From NCBI RefSeq assembly GCF_023078335.1, contig NZ_CP095550.1:4942001-5006000 (forward strand): a stretch of DNA of 64,000 nt, in the 5' to 3' direction. The notes under the pieces were generated by a model that saw only the letters and a list, made by a program, of their open reading frames with translations, was not told the DNA's origin and did no database searches. The first letter of the stretch is position 1. Every line of letters starts with the position of its first letter. This stretch comes from Metabacillus endolithicus. Lineage in GTDB: Bacteria > Bacillota > Bacilli > Bacillales > Bacillaceae. The position numbers and the translations under genes are program-made. Below, one piece after another: positions 27,497 to 37,590 of this stretch.

Positions 27497-29016
27497 GGGT
27501 GTGCCAATCATGTTTCAGGGAACGCATTCTGATGCAGGAAAAAGTGTGATTGTCACAGCATTTTGCCGAATTTTTGCACAAGATGGATATAAAACAGCAC
27601 CATTTAAATCGCAAAACATGGCATTAAATTCATATATTACGATCGATGGAAAGGAAATCGGACGGGCTTCAAGGTGTGCAGGCTGAAGCCGCTTTTATTC
27701 AAGCAACAACGGATATGAATCCGATTTTAATCAAACCAAACCGTGATTATGAATCGCAAATTGTTGTTCATGGAAAGCCTATAAAAACATGCAAGCTGGG
27801 GAGTATCGAAAAGCGTTTTTTCAAAAAGGCTTAGCATTAATTCAAGAATCACTCACAAATCTTACGAATACATACGACCGAATTGTGATAGAAGGTGCCG
27901 GAAGTCCTGCTGAAATCAATTTAAATGATCGTGAGCTTGTAAATATGCGGGTAGCCCGAATGGCAAACGCTCCAGTTGTATTAATTGGTGATATTGAAAA
28001 AGGCGGCGTTTTTGCTAGTTTAGTTGGAACACTTCAACTTCTGGATCGTGAAGATCATGATCGAGTCATTGGAGTAATCATTAACAAATTTCGAGGAGAT
28101 GTTCGCCTTTTAGAGCCGGGACTTAAGTGGTTTGAAGAATATTCAGGTAAAAAGGTATTAGGAGTAATTCCGTATATCCCTCATCTTAACATCGATGCCG
28201 AAGACTCCGTTGTTTTAAATCAATATACTTCAGCGGTAAATGAAGAAAAAGAAATAGATATTGCTGTTATTCAGTATCCAAAAATTTCAAACTTTACTGA
28301 TATTGATCCATTTTTTCATGAACAGGATTGTCATGTGCGATTTGTTACGAGAAGTCATCAGGTGAAAAATCCGGATATTGTCATCTTACCAGGAAGCAAA
28401 AACACAATAGAAGATTTCAAGTTTCTTAAAGAAAGTGGAATTGCTCAAAAAATAGTAGAGCTACATGAAAAGAAGCAAACTCATATTATCGGTATTTGTG
28501 GTGGATATCAAATGCTAGGTTTAAAGATTACGGATCCTGAAGGAATTGAATCATCACACCATGAGATGGAAGCCAAGTCTGCTTCCGCTACGTACCACAA
28601 TGAAAAAGGATAAAACAACCGTGCTGTCAGAAGGACACTTACATTTTAACGATCAATCCTATCATGTAAAGGGGTATGAAATCCATATGGGGGCAACAAA
28701 TGTAAGTGGCGACTTTTCACCACTTATTCAGCTGTCTGATTCAGTTGATGGATGTAAAACAAGTGATGAGCGGGTGATGGGCACGTACTTTCACGGTGTT
28801 TTTCATAACGATGATTTTCGAAAAGGGTATTTAAATGCGGTTCGTATTAGTAAAGGATTAACACCTATAGAAGAAAGAATTTCATTTAACCAGCTTAGAG
28901 AGGAAGCATTTGATCTATTAGCTGATCATGTGCGAAACCATGTTGATCTTACCTTCATTCAACATGAAATGGAAAGATTTTATCAAAGGAGTGTAAAAAT
29001 TGATTCACACATATAA
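27489..29016 (+). CDS. cbiP: Adenosylcobyric acid synthase, three frameshifts
   Basis: Amidates the b, d, e and g side chains. N-terminal [20 protein letters not shown] is the P-loop; [23 protein letters not shown] and the glutaminase [10 protein letters not shown] are conserved. Three breaks: near 27668 (one extra T, repaired [12 protein letters not shown]), near 27792 (one missing base, repaired to [10 protein letters not shown]), and near 28580 (net +1, leading to [18 protein letters not shown]). Despite these, every conserved block is present, so I judge the gene functional and the breaks artefactual. ATG 27489 lies inside cbiA; ATG 27510 is an alternative. Confidence 0.9.
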
Positions 29017-30067
29017 TGACATTCCACCTCTTGATAAACGAGTAGGAAAAAGGGTTCGTGCCTATATCGACACATTAACAAAACCCCCCGGTAGTCTTGG
29101 ACGATTAGAAGCAATTGCGATTGAGCTAGCCGAAATGACTGGTAAGCCTTTTCCAACTGTCACACCACCAGGGGTTATTATATTTGCCGCTGATCATGGT
29201 GTAACAGAAGAAGGGGTATCTGCATTTCCTCAAAATGTTACAGCTCAGATGGTTCAAAACTTCTTAAACGGTGGTGCAGCGATAAATGTGTTTTCACGAC
29301 AAATTCAAGCGATGTTTGAAATTGTGGATGTAGGTGTTGCCGAAGATATTGAATCAAGTGAACTTGTTCAAAAAAAGGTAAGGTACGGAACAGCTAATTT
29401 TTGTAAGCAAGATGCTATGACAAGACAAGAAGCTGAAAAAGCCATTGAAATTGGCTATGAACGAGCACAAACAATGATAGCAAAAGGGATAAAATGCTTA
29501 ATTGTTGGCGAAATGGGAATTGGGAACACCACGGCTAGCAGCGCCATTCTTTCCGTGATTCTTAATCAAAATTTAGATGAACTTGTTGGAATCGGAACAG
29601 GTATTTCAGAAGAAGGACGCAAAGTAAAACAACAGGTCATTGAACGAAGTATCAAAGCTCGTCAACCTAATCCAAATGATCCACTCGATGTTCTGTCAAA
29701 GGTTGGAGGATTAGAAATAGCAGCAATGGCAGGTGCGATGCTGGCTGCGGCGGAAAATCGGATTCCGATTCTTGTTGATGGATTTATTTGTTCAACAGCG
29801 GCTGTTATTGCCAAATGTATTCACCCAACTGCAGCCGACTATATGTTCATCGGTCATCGCTCAGTCGAAAAAGGTCACAGTAGGGCTATTCGTTTTTTAG
29901 AAAAAGAACCACTTCTTCAATTAGGTTTGCGGTTAGGAGAAGGATCTGGAGCTGCTGTTGCTTTTCCCATTTTACAATCATCAACAAACATGCTAAATGA
30001 GATGGCTACATTTCAATCAGCGGGAATATCCAACAAGAATGAAAAAAGAAGAGAGGGAGAATTTTGA
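29000..30067 (+). CDS. cobT: Nicotinate-nucleotide:dimethylbenzimidazole phosphoribosyltransferase
   Basis: Makes alpha-ribazole phosphate from DMB and NaMN, activating the lower ligand. LTKPPGSLGRLEAIAIELAEM, FAADHGVTEEGVSAFPQ, GEMGIGNTTASSAI and the catalytic glutamate region RLGEGSGAAVAFPIL are all present. TTG 29000 follows AAGGAG at eight bases and overlaps the cbiP end. 355 residues. Confidence 0.96.
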   Translation: MIHTYNDIPPLDKRVGKRVRAYIDTLTKPPGSLGRLEAIAIELAEMTGKPFPTVTPPGVIIFAADHGVTEEGVSAFPQNVTAQMVQNFLNGGAAINVFSRQIQAMFEIVDVGVAEDIESSELVQKKVRYGTANFCKQDAMTRQEAEKAIEIGYERAQTMIAKGIKCLIVGEMGIGNTTASSAILSVILNQNLDELVGIGTGISEEGRKVKQQVIERSIKARQPNPNDPLDVLSKVGGLEIAAMAGAMLAAAENRIPILVDGFICSTAAVIAKCIHPTAADYMFIGHRSVEKGHSRAIRFLEKEPLLQLGLRLGEGSGAAVAFPILQSSTNMLNEMATFQSAGISNKNEKRREGEF

Positions 30068-30858
30068 CCAAAGGAACCGTGTATCTGGTAGGAGCAGGAC
30101 CTGGGGATCATAAATTAATTACCGTCTACGGATTAGAATGTATCCAAAAATCAGATGTGATTTTATATGATCGCTTAGTAAATAAAAGATTGTTAGACCA
30201 CGCAAAGCCTGAGGCAGAACTCATTTTTTGTGGAAAGCTTCCTGGAAAGCATGAACTTATTCAAGAGCAAATCAATGATCTGCTTGTAGAAAAATCATTA
30301 CAAGGGAAAGTTGTTACTCGTTTAAAAGGAGGCGATCCCTCTGTATTTGGACGTGTCGGAGAAGAAGCAGAGGTACTAGCCGAACAAAATATTAAGTTTG
30401 AAATTGTGCCTGGAATCACATCAGGAATTGCTGCACCTACATATGCGGGAATTACCGTCACACACCGGGATTATGCTTCATCATTCGCTATTGTAACAGG
30501 CCATGGTCGGGCAGAAAAGAAACAGGACAGTATTAATTGGTCAGCTCTTGCACAAGGAATTGATACAATTGCTTTTTACATGGGTGTTGGAAATTTACAC
30601 TATATATGCGAAAAGCTTATTGAAAATGGCAAAAACAGTCACACACCTGTTGCGGTCATCCAGTGGGGAACAACAGAGAAACAGCGAACGGTTACTGGCA
30701 CATTAAATACAATTGAAGAAATCGTTAAGAAAGCAGGAATTGAACATCCATCCATCATCATTGTTGGTGAAGTTGTTAACCTCCGTGAAAAGATTAAATG
30801 GTTCAATGAAATGGAAGCTTCAAGTAATAACGAGGAGGAGAAGTATGTCAATCATTAG
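30064..30858 (+). CDS. cobA: Uroporphyrinogen-III C-methyltransferase
   Basis: Converts uroporphyrinogen III to precorrin-2, the entry to cobalamin and siroheme. VYLVGAGPGDHKLITVYG, RLKGGDPSVFGRVGEEAE and VPGITSGIAAPTYAGI are the SUMT signatures. 264 residues and no fused dehydrogenase domain, so precorrin-2 oxidation must come from elsewhere in the genome. TTG start overlaps cobT (TTGA). This is SUMT, not the adenosyltransferase sometimes also called cobA. Confidence 0.95.
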   Translation: MTKGTVYLVGAGPGDHKLITVYGLECIQKSDVILYDRLVNKRLLDHAKPEAELIFCGKLPGKHELIQEQINDLLVEKSLQGKVVTRLKGGDPSVFGRVGEEAEVLAEQNIKFEIVPGITSGIAAPTYAGITVTHRDYASSFAIVTGHGRAEKKQDSINWSALAQGIDTIAFYMGVGNLHYICEKLIENGKNSHTPVAVIQWGTTEKQRTVTGTLNTIEEIVKKAGIEHPSIIIVGEVVNLREKIKWFNEMEASSNNEEEKYVNH

Positions 30859-31414
30859 TGAGTTAAAAACACGTCGAGCAATACGAGATTACCGTGATCA
30901 AGATGTAGAAGATGAAAAAATCAATGTGCTGCTAGAAGCGGCAACATGGGCTCCAAACGACCGAATGAGAGAGCCATGGAGTTTTTATGTGATCAAGGGT
31001 GAGGCAAAAGACAGATATGAAGCTCTTGCTAAGGAATATTTAGAGGAACGATTTCCAACGAAGCCACATTTAGTTGAAAGTTCTATTAAAGTGTTAACCT
31101 CAACACCTGTTCATATCGTTGTCACTTCTGATGTTGTACCAGGAGATGATGACGCTACAAAAGATAATGAATATGCCGTTTGTTGTGCGATTCATTCCAT
31201 GTGGCTTGCTGCCAAAGAGCTTGGACTTGGTTTTGTTTGGCGTACAAGAGGTGTTGGTCTTGTTCATGATGAGCGCCTTCATCAATTTATCGGTGCACCG
31301 GAAAACAAAAAGGTGATTGGAAACATTTTTATCGGATATCCGAATGAAGACTCTCTCCAAAAAATGAAAGAACCAAAAAGAACGTCATATGAAGAAAAAA
31401 CAATTTGGTTGTAG
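30845..31414 (+). CDS. cbiY: Nitroreductase-family flavoprotein CbiY
   Basis: A 189-residue FMN nitroreductase-fold protein: ELKTRRAIRDYRDQDV with the FMN-binding RR, ATWAPNDRMREPWSFYVI, and NIFIGYPNED. It holds the cbiY position between cysG(A) and btuR as in the B. megaterium operon. A corrinoid or flavin reductase role is plausible but unproved. A separate true BluB lies 6.7 kb downstream, so this one is unlikely to be the DMB synthase. AGGAGG precedes the ATG. Confidence 0.85.
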   Translation: MSIISELKTRRAIRDYRDQDVEDEKINVLLEAATWAPNDRMREPWSFYVIKGEAKDRYEALAKEYLEERFPTKPHLVESSIKVLTSTPVHIVVTSDVVPGDDDATKDNEYAVCCAIHSMWLAAKELGLGFVWRTRGVGLVHDERLHQFIGAPENKKVIGNIFIGYPNEDSLQKMKEPKRTSYEEKTIWL

Positions 31415-31443
31415 AGATAAACGAACCAAACGAGGGGGAGCTT

Positions 31444-31988
31444 ATGAGTCAATCAAAGCAACGTGGCCTTATGCTCGTTTATACAGGTAATGGGAAAGGG
31501 AAAACAACCGCAGCACTTGGTCTTGCCATCCGAGCAACAGGACGTGGAAAAAAAGTGCTCATCATTCAATTTATTAAATCTCCAACACGTACATATGGAG
31601 AAAAGCTTCAGTTTGACAAAATTGGCATTGAAATGCATCAAACAGGGATTGGGTTTACTTGGACTAAAACACCAGAAGAGCACCGCGAAGCATTAAAAAA
31701 AGCATGGCTTTTACCAAAGAAAAAATTGCATCTAATTCTTATGATGTTGTGATTTTAGATGAGCTAAATAATGCTTTAGCCATTGAAAAATTTCCAATTG
31801 AGGATGTTCTTCCACTTCATGAGGTCGTAGATTTGATAAAATCTCGTCCGGAGCATATGCATTTGATTGTTACTGGACGCTCTGCTAAAGAGGAAATCAT
31901 TGCTGAAGCTGATCTAGTTACAGAAATGAAGGAAGTTAAACATTACTATCACGAGGGCATACCTGCAGTGAAAGGAATTGAATTTTAA
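31444..31988 (+). CDS. btuR: Cob(I)yrinate a,c-diamide adenosyltransferase, one frameshift
   Basis: Transfers the adenosyl group from ATP to cobalt (CobA/CobO/BtuR family). P-loop GNGKGKTTAALGLAIRATGRG near residue 15 and VVILDELNNALAI in the second half. The frame breaks near 31704: adding one G to CATGGC gives KAWAFTKEKIASNSYD. About 180 residues after repair, family length. GGGGGAG precedes the ATG. The last base is shared with cobD. Confidence 0.92.
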
Positions 31989-33094
31989 TGACTGTATTGG
32001 AGCAATTTGGTCACGGAGGAGATCTACTCACTGCAGCAAATATATTTGGGCTTGAAGGAAAGCAGGTACTCGATTTTAGTGCAAATATTAATCCTTTGGG
32101 TCCACCACAGTCAGTAATGGAGGGCTTAAAAAGTCAGCTTGAAAGCATTATCCATTATCCTGATCCCGGCCAACGAAAACTAAAAAGTAAACTTGAAGAA
32201 AGCCTATCCGTTCCATCTTCTCAGCTCGTCATAGGAAATGGGGCTGCCGAATGTATGGCTCTTGTCCTGCTTGCCCTTAAACCTGAAACTGTAGGGGTTG
32301 TTTATCCTTGTTTTTCAGAGTATGAACAGCTTTCAAAAGCATTTGGTGCAAAAGTGGAGGGATGTTACGGAAGAGTTGAGCACGATTTAAAGCCTGATAT
32401 GGTAGAACTTTTAAGATTAATAAGCAAAGTGAATCTGCTGTTTATCGGACATCCTAATAATCCCTCAGGTACAGTCTATACATTGGATGAGTTAAAACAA
32501 ATTGCAGATTCAGCTGAAAAATCAAATACGTATGTCGTGATTGATGAAGCATTTATTGACTTTTTAGCTAATGGATCGGATCTTACTCTACTTCCTTATC
32601 TAGAAAACTATCAACATATGATCATTGTTCGGTCGATGACAAAGTTTTACGCCATTCCAGGTCTTCGCCTAGGTTACGCAATCGCGAGTTCTGAGATTAT
32701 TGGAAAAATGGTCGTAAAACAAGTGACTTGGAGCGTAAATCAACTAGCCCTAATAGCTGGGGAATATTGCTTAAACGAAAAAGCATATGCTGACGAAACA
32801 ATCACTCTTATTACGGAACAAAGAGAGTATGTTAAATCAAAAATTGAACGTGAACTAGGATGGTACGTTTTTGACGGACATGCTAATTATTTATTAGTTC
32901 GATCTCAAAAAAACATGGGAGCACATGATCTTCAATGGAAACTCGGACAAAAAGGGATTTTAATAAGATCCTGTTCTATGTATAAAGGATTAACAGAACA
33001 TGATTTTCGCATCGCTATTAGATCTCAAGAAGAAAACAATGTGCTACTAGATGCATTAATAGATGTGAAGCTTAAAGGATGTGAAAATGGATGA
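31988..33094 (+). CDS. cobD: L-threonine-O-3-phosphate decarboxylase
   Basis: PLP enzyme that makes (R)-1-amino-2-propanol O-2-phosphate for the nucleotide-loop linker. HisC-like aminotransferase fold: VLDFSANINPLGPP near the N-terminus, IGHPNNPSGT, VIDEAFIDF, and the PLP lysine in RSMTKFYAIPGLRLGY. 368 residues. Context with a threonine kinase (36696) and CbiB supports decarboxylase over histidinol-phosphate aminotransferase. Confidence 0.93.
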   Translation: MTVLEQFGHGGDLLTAANIFGLEGKQVLDFSANINPLGPPQSVMEGLKSQLESIIHYPDPGQRKLKSKLEESLSVPSSQLVIGNGAAECMALVLLALKPETVGVVYPCFSEYEQLSKAFGAKVEGCYGRVEHDLKPDMVELLRLISKVNLLFIGHPNNPSGTVYTLDELKQIADSAEKSNTYVVIDEAFIDFLANGSDLTLLPYLENYQHMIIVRSMTKFYAIPGLRLGYAIASSEIIGKMVVKQVTWSVNQLALIAGEYCLNEKAYADETITLITEQREYVKSKIERELGWYVFDGHANYLLVRSQKNMGAHDLQWKLGQKGILIRSCSMYKGLTEHDFRIAIRSQEENNVLLDALIDVKLKGCENG

Positions 33095-33624
33095 CCATGA
33101 CCTTTATAACCGGAGGAATTCGTTCAGGTAAAAGTGAGTATGCAGAACGCTTGGCTAATGAAAGTACAAATGTCTTATATGTAGGATTTGGTGTAATAAC
33201 AGATGATGAAATGCAACAGCGAATTGAAGTTCATCAAAAACGTCGCCCTAATCACTGGGGGTTACTATCAAACCCTACTGAATTACCTATCTTTGGATCT
33301 ACTAATGAAGATAACGAAGCTATTTTAGTTGATTGTTTGTCAACATGGTTAGCAAACCGCTGTATGAGCATCCCTGAAGAAGAATTAAAATCAAAAGACC
33401 ATCAGGAAACGATTTTATTAGAGTTACAAAGTTGGCTAGAGCAAATCAAGCAGCTTACAGAACACGTTATTATTGTTTCAAGTGAAGTAGGTTTAGGAGG
33501 AGTGGCCTTGTATCGTTTAGGAAGATTTTATCAAGATGTGCTCGGTAAAATGAATCAATTAACTGCCGAAGCAGCTGATGAAGCATTTGCCGTTATGTCA
33601 GGGTTGCCATTGCGCTTGAAATGA
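33091..33624 (+). CDS. cobU: Adenosylcobinamide kinase / guanylyltransferase
   Basis: Phosphorylates adenosylcobinamide and transfers GMP. P-loop FITGGIRSGKSEYAERLA, catalytic-region HQKRRPNHWG, VDCLSTWLANR and VSSEVGLGGVALYRLGRFYQDVLG are present. 177 residues, typical. Overlaps both neighbours by four bases. Confidence 0.95.
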   Translation: MTMTFITGGIRSGKSEYAERLANESTNVLYVGFGVITDDEMQQRIEVHQKRRPNHWGLLSNPTELPIFGSTNEDNEAILVDCLSTWLANRCMSIPEEELKSKDHQETILLELQSWLEQIKQLTEHVIIVSSEVGLGGVALYRLGRFYQDVLGKMNQLTAEAADEAFAVMSGLPLRLK

Positions 33625-34364
33625 TCAAGGCCTTTTTATCTGCTCTCTCATTTTTAACAAGAATACCAGCTCCATCTTCTCAATTATCGAGTAAAGATTG
33701 GCAAAAAAGTGTGATTTTTTATCCGCTGGTTGGACTTCTAATCGGTATGATTATAGCTTTAGGTTCTGTATTACTCGTTGAGGTTTTTCCACTCACAATT
33801 ACAGCTTTTTTCCTCTTAGTGTTATGGATCTGGATAACAGGAGGTCTCCATCTTGATGGGTGGATGGATTTGGCTGATGGACTGGGGAGCAATCGTTCTC
33901 GTGAGATCATGCTTGAGATTATGAAAGACAGCCGGGTCGGTGCAATGGGTGTGATTGCAGCCATTTTATTAATGATAGGAAAAGGAATGGCGATCTACGA
34001 ATTGCTTTCTATGAATCTTACCTTCCTCTTCATTTTTTCACCTTTGTTTGCTCGTTTGGTGCTCATATGTTCGATAAAGGCTTTTCCTTATAAAAAGGAA
34101 GGTGGATTAGGTGAAGGTCTTCAACGTTACTTAACAATTCCTGTTATCGTCTTAAACCTAGCATTTGTTTTAGCTATAACATTCTTTTTACTTAGCTTTC
34201 ATGGTCTCATTTTATTTATCTTATCTGTTATCGTTAGTACGATTTTTGTTTTGTATGTTTTTAAAAAGCTAGGGATGTTAACGGGAGATTGTTACGGGGC
34301 CATCATCGAATGGAGTGAATGTGTCTCATTATTTTTGGCGATTGCGATTTGGAGGTTGTTTTAA
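33621..34364 (+). CDS. cobS: Adenosylcobinamide-GDP ribazoletransferase (cobalamin synthase)
   Basis: Membrane enzyme that joins adenosylcobinamide-GDP and alpha-ribazole. Several hydrophobic segments; the metal and substrate motif GGLHLDGWMDLADGLGS followed by DSRVGAMGVIA is intact, as is LTGDCYGAIIEWSE near the C-terminus. 247 residues. Confidence 0.95.
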   Translation: MIKAFLSALSFLTRIPAPSSQLSSKDWQKSVIFYPLVGLLIGMIIALGSVLLVEVFPLTITAFFLLVLWIWITGGLHLDGWMDLADGLGSNRSREIMLEIMKDSRVGAMGVIAAILLMIGKGMAIYELLSMNLTFLFIFSPLFARLVLICSIKAFPYKKEGGLGEGLQRYLTIPVIVLNLAFVLAITFFLLSFHGLILFILSVIVSTIFVLYVFKKLGMLTGDCYGAIIEWSECVSLFLAIAIWRLF

Positions 34365-34365
34365 G

Positions 34366-34977
34366 GTGAAAATGATTCTTATAAGACATGGTGAAACAAA
34401 CGAAAATGCAGCTGGACGCTATTTAGGTCACTATGATGCACCTTTAAACAAATTAGGTCAGCAACAAATTCAAAGCTTAGCAAACAATCTCTTCCATACG
34501 CTTGGAAAAGAAAGTATCTCAGCACTCTACTCAAGTGACCTTTTGCGTGCAAAAGAGAGTGCACAAATAATCGGTGAAGCTCTTCAAATGAAACCAGCTG
34601 CAAATGCTGCACTAAGAGAGCTTTCATTTGGTAAGTGGGAATGTAAAACCTATGATGAAATCATGTCTGAAGCACCTATGCTTGTAACAAATTGGATCAA
34701 TGATCCTTTTAAACTCGCTCCACCTGATGGGGAAACGCTTGATGAGCTTGGGTTACGTGTTTCTGATTGGTTCAAACAAGTACTTTGTCAGCACACCCCT
34801 AATGACATCATTTTGATTGTTAGTCATCAAGGTCCTATACGCTGGCTTTTGAGCCATTATTATTTAGGGAATTCAACAAAGTATTGGGATGTAGAAGGCG
34901 TAAAGCATGGTAGCGGGGTTTTACTGGAATTTGATCAACAAATAGAAAAAATAATATCAGTACAAAAAATAGGATGA
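34366..34977 (+). CDS. cobC: Alpha-ribazole phosphatase
   Basis: Histidine phosphatase that removes the 5' phosphate from alpha-ribazole phosphate. MILIRHGETNENAAGRYLGHYD carries the RHG phospho-histidine; LRELSFGKWECKTYDEI and the second histidine in VSHQGPIRWLLSHY complete the site. GTG 34366 follows GGAGG at ten bases; ATG 34372 is possible. Its place right after cobS supports this substrate over other family members. Confidence 0.9.
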   Translation: MKMILIRHGETNENAAGRYLGHYDAPLNKLGQQQIQSLANNLFHTLGKESISALYSSDLLRAKESAQIIGEALQMKPAANAALRELSFGKWECKTYDEIMSEAPMLVTNWINDPFKLAPPDGETLDELGLRVSDWFKQVLCQHTPNDIILIVSHQGPIRWLLSHYYLGNSTKYWDVEGVKHGSGVLLEFDQQIEKIISVQKIG

Positions 34978-34978
34978 A

Positions 34979-35707
34979 GTGAAAAACATGGCACAACCTT
35001 TTAAAAATCAACAGCATCACCACTCAAAAGTGTGGCCTGAACTCTCATTAAAACGTAGAGATGATCATTTAATCTTCCAATCAACTTTTCCGTTAGAATC
35101 TTTTAGCAGTGCAGTTTTCGGTGGTGGATTTCAAATGGCTACTCATTATTTCAACTGGCAAGTACCTCTCCAATATGCCTCTAATGATCCAGTGAAACAA
35201 ATTGAGGAAAAAGTGAACTTTTGGGGATATCCAAAACAGCAAACAATTGGTCTTCAAACAGCAGCAAAAATTGAATTAGGATCTGTTCAGGAAATACACG
35301 GAGATGAATTTCGAATGGTTGTTTGTGTCACAGCTGGTGTAGGCAACAAGGCTAGAGCCGGTAAAAAGCGAAAAACATATTCTGCCTATCAGTATGGGAC
35401 AATCAATACATTTATTTTTATAGATGGAAACTTAACTCATTCTGCTATGATCAATAGCATTATTACAGCTACTGAAGCAAAGGCTGCAGCTTTACAGGAT
35501 TTACGTATTGTTGATGAAGCTGAAGAGGATGCTACAGGTACCACAACTGATTCGATTGTCATTGCCGCTACACAAGACCCTGCCTATCCTACCCATCAGT
35601 TTGCCGGTACAGCAACAACGATCGGCAATTCAATTGGGTGTTTAGTTTATGATGCATTAACTGAAGTCGTAACAAATTGGAGAGAGGAAGAAAAGCTTCG
35701 ATGTTAA
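34979..35707 (+). CDS. cbiZ: Adenosylcobinamide amidohydrolase (corrinoid salvage)
   Basis: Cleaves the aminopropanol arm from adenosylcobinamide to give adenosylcobyric acid, letting scavenged corrinoids re-enter the pathway at CbiB. Family features: SSAVFGGGFQMATHYFNWQVP, VCVTAGVGNKARAG, NTFIFIDGNLTHSAMINSIITATEAK, and TTTDSIVIAATQDP. Start GTG 34979, with ATG 34988 as alternative. Its presence in a full de novo operon lets the cell remodel foreign cobamides. Overlaps cbiB by seven bases. Confidence 0.9.
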   Translation: MKNMAQPFKNQQHHHSKVWPELSLKRRDDHLIFQSTFPLESFSSAVFGGGFQMATHYFNWQVPLQYASNDPVKQIEEKVNFWGYPKQQTIGLQTAAKIELGSVQEIHGDEFRMVVCVTAGVGNKARAGKKRKTYSAYQYGTINTFIFIDGNLTHSAMINSIITATEAKAAALQDLRIVDEAEEDATGTTTDSIVIAATQDPAYPTHQFAGTATTIGNSIGCLVYDALTEVVTNWREEEKLRC

Positions 35708-36669
35708 CTACTTCTATTATTCTTGTTTTCTCTTATCTGGTTGATCGATTCGTTGGAGATCCACGAAACTTACCTCATCCTGTTATTTTTATAGGAAAAG
35801 GTATTAGCTTACTAGAAAAGCTGATTAGAAAAGTCTTTCATGATGAAAGGAAACTAAAGGTTGTTGGGTTACTTTTTCCGATTGTTATTGTTGGGTTAAC
35901 CTACTTGCTTACTGCGATCGTTCTTATCATTGCTCATCAAATCAATAATTGGCTTGCGATATGTATAGAGGTATGGCTTATTTCTACAACCATTGCGACA
36001 AAAGGTTTAGCTGACGCCGGAAGGGATGTTTACAAGCCTTTACAAGAAAAAGACCTTCCTAAAGCAAGACAAAGCTTAGGCATGATTGTTGGACGAGATA
36101 CCCATTCACTGGACGAAAACGAGATTAGCAGGGGAACCATTGAAACGGTTGCTGAAAATATTGTAGATGCGATTATCTCACCACTTTTTTATGCATTAAT
36201 CGGCGGTGCTCCTTTAGCTATGGCATATCGAGCTGTTAATACACTAGATTCAATGGTGGCTTATAAAAATGAGAAATATCGAAATTTAGGGTGGGCCTCA
36301 GCTCGACTTGATGATCTTTGTAACTATATTCCGGCTCGAATAACAGCTGTCCTTATTCTTGCTGCTTGCTGGATTACACGTCTTGATATTCGGGGAGCAT
36401 GGAGTAGCATCAAAAATGATGCAAAACTACATCCTAGTCCTAATAGCGGAATACCAGAAGCAGCAGTTGCTGGGGCATTGGGTATTCAACTAGGAGGGAC
36501 GAATTATTACAATGGCATTGCATCTCATCGAGCCAAAATGGGTGTTCCCAAGAGGAGAATTGAAGCAAATGATATTCTTCACACGATAAAAATCATGCAT
36601 ATTTCTTCGATAATAGGCTTGGTTATTTTCTTCATTTTGTCGATTTTCATTACTGTGTACGTATACTAG
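35701..36669 (+). CDS. cbiB: Adenosylcobinamide-phosphate synthase
   Basis: Membrane enzyme attaching aminopropanol phosphate to adenosylcobyric acid. 322 residues, several helices. Conserved YLVDRFVGDPRNLPHPVIFIG, GRDTHSLDENEISRGTIETVAENIVDAIISPLFY and PNSGIPEAAVAGALGIQLGG blocks. ATG 35701 after GAGAGGAAG. Confidence 0.95.
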   Translation: MLTTSIILVFSYLVDRFVGDPRNLPHPVIFIGKGISLLEKLIRKVFHDERKLKVVGLLFPIVIVGLTYLLTAIVLIIAHQINNWLAICIEVWLISTTIATKGLADAGRDVYKPLQEKDLPKARQSLGMIVGRDTHSLDENEISRGTIETVAENIVDAIISPLFYALIGGAPLAMAYRAVNTLDSMVAYKNEKYRNLGWASARLDDLCNYIPARITAVLILAACWITRLDIRGAWSSIKNDAKLHPSPNSGIPEAAVAGALGIQLGGTNYYNGIASHRAKMGVPKRRIEANDILHTIKIMHISSIIGLVIFFILSIFITVYVY

Positions 36670-36695
36670 ATTAAGAGGAAATTGAGGTTGTAAAC

Positions 36696-37583
36696 ATGCG
36701 GATTGGTTATGGAATATGTAATGGTACATTTGGAGAGCTAGTACAGGGAGTATATAACAAGCAGCCCTTTTTAATTACAATGCCAATTCCAGTACTAACA
36801 AGCAAATCCATATTTATTCCAAATGAAACAAAAACCATTATTGGTCATTCTTCCTATTCCAAAGCTGTTTTGGCCTGTAATAAGTTACTTTCTTTGTTTA
36901 ATAAAAATGTCGGGGGAACGATAGATCTTGCTTCAAACATACCTAGAGGGAAAGGGATGGCAAGTAGTTCAGCAGACCTTGTTGCTGCGATGAAAGCAGT
37001 CGCGGATGGGTGTTTCATTGAGGTGAATAATAAAATTCTCTCTACAATTGCAACAGAAATTGAACCTACTGATGGAGTGATGTATGAAAATGTTGTTGCT
37101 TATAACTACAAAAACGGTAGCCTAATGGAATCGTTCGGAAACTTACCTCCATTTGATTTATTAGGAATTGATGTTGGTGGTTATATCGATACGATTCAAT
37201 TCAACCAACAGCGTAAAATCTACTCGCGACAAGATCTGAAAGCTTTTCATCATGCCTTCCATTTAATTAAAACAGGAATACAGACTCAGAATTTAAGCTC
37301 CATTTGTCAGGCATCAACAATAAGTGCAAAGATAAATGAAAAAATTCTCCCTAAAAAGTACTTTGATGAAATGGAAAAAATAGCAGCTATCTGTCAAGGT
37401 GGTGTCGTTGTTGCACACAGCGGGACAATGATTGGTATCCTGTTTGAGCATGATCATCCATACAAAAACGATTGTTTGCTTCAATTTAAAAAGCTCGTTG
37501 ATGATACTAAAGCAGTTCCGTTCTATTACAGTCATAAGAAGTTTGAAGTAAGGGATGAAAATCTCCATTTATATGTGAGGTGA
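36696..37583 (+). CDS. pduX: L-threonine kinase (PduX-type, GHMP kinase family)
   Basis: Makes L-threonine O-3-phosphate, substrate of CobD. GHMP kinase ATP loop NIPRGKGMASSSADLVAAMKAV near residue 85; the opening GYGICNGTFGELVQGVYN is typical of PduX-like proteins. 295 residues. Its place between cbiB and bluB gives the operon its own source of the aminopropanol precursor. Assignment rests on family and context. Confidence 0.85.
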   Translation: MRIGYGICNGTFGELVQGVYNKQPFLITMPIPVLTSKSIFIPNETKTIIGHSSYSKAVLACNKLLSLFNKNVGGTIDLASNIPRGKGMASSSADLVAAMKAVADGCFIEVNNKILSTIATEIEPTDGVMYENVVAYNYKNGSLMESFGNLPPFDLLGIDVGGYIDTIQFNQQRKIYSRQDLKAFHHAFHLIKTGIQTQNLSSICQASTISAKINEKILPKKYFDEMEKIAAICQGGVVVAHSGTMIGILFEHDHPYKNDCLLQFKKLVDDTKAVPFYYSHKKFEVRDENLHLYVR

Positions 37584-37590
37584 TTCTATT

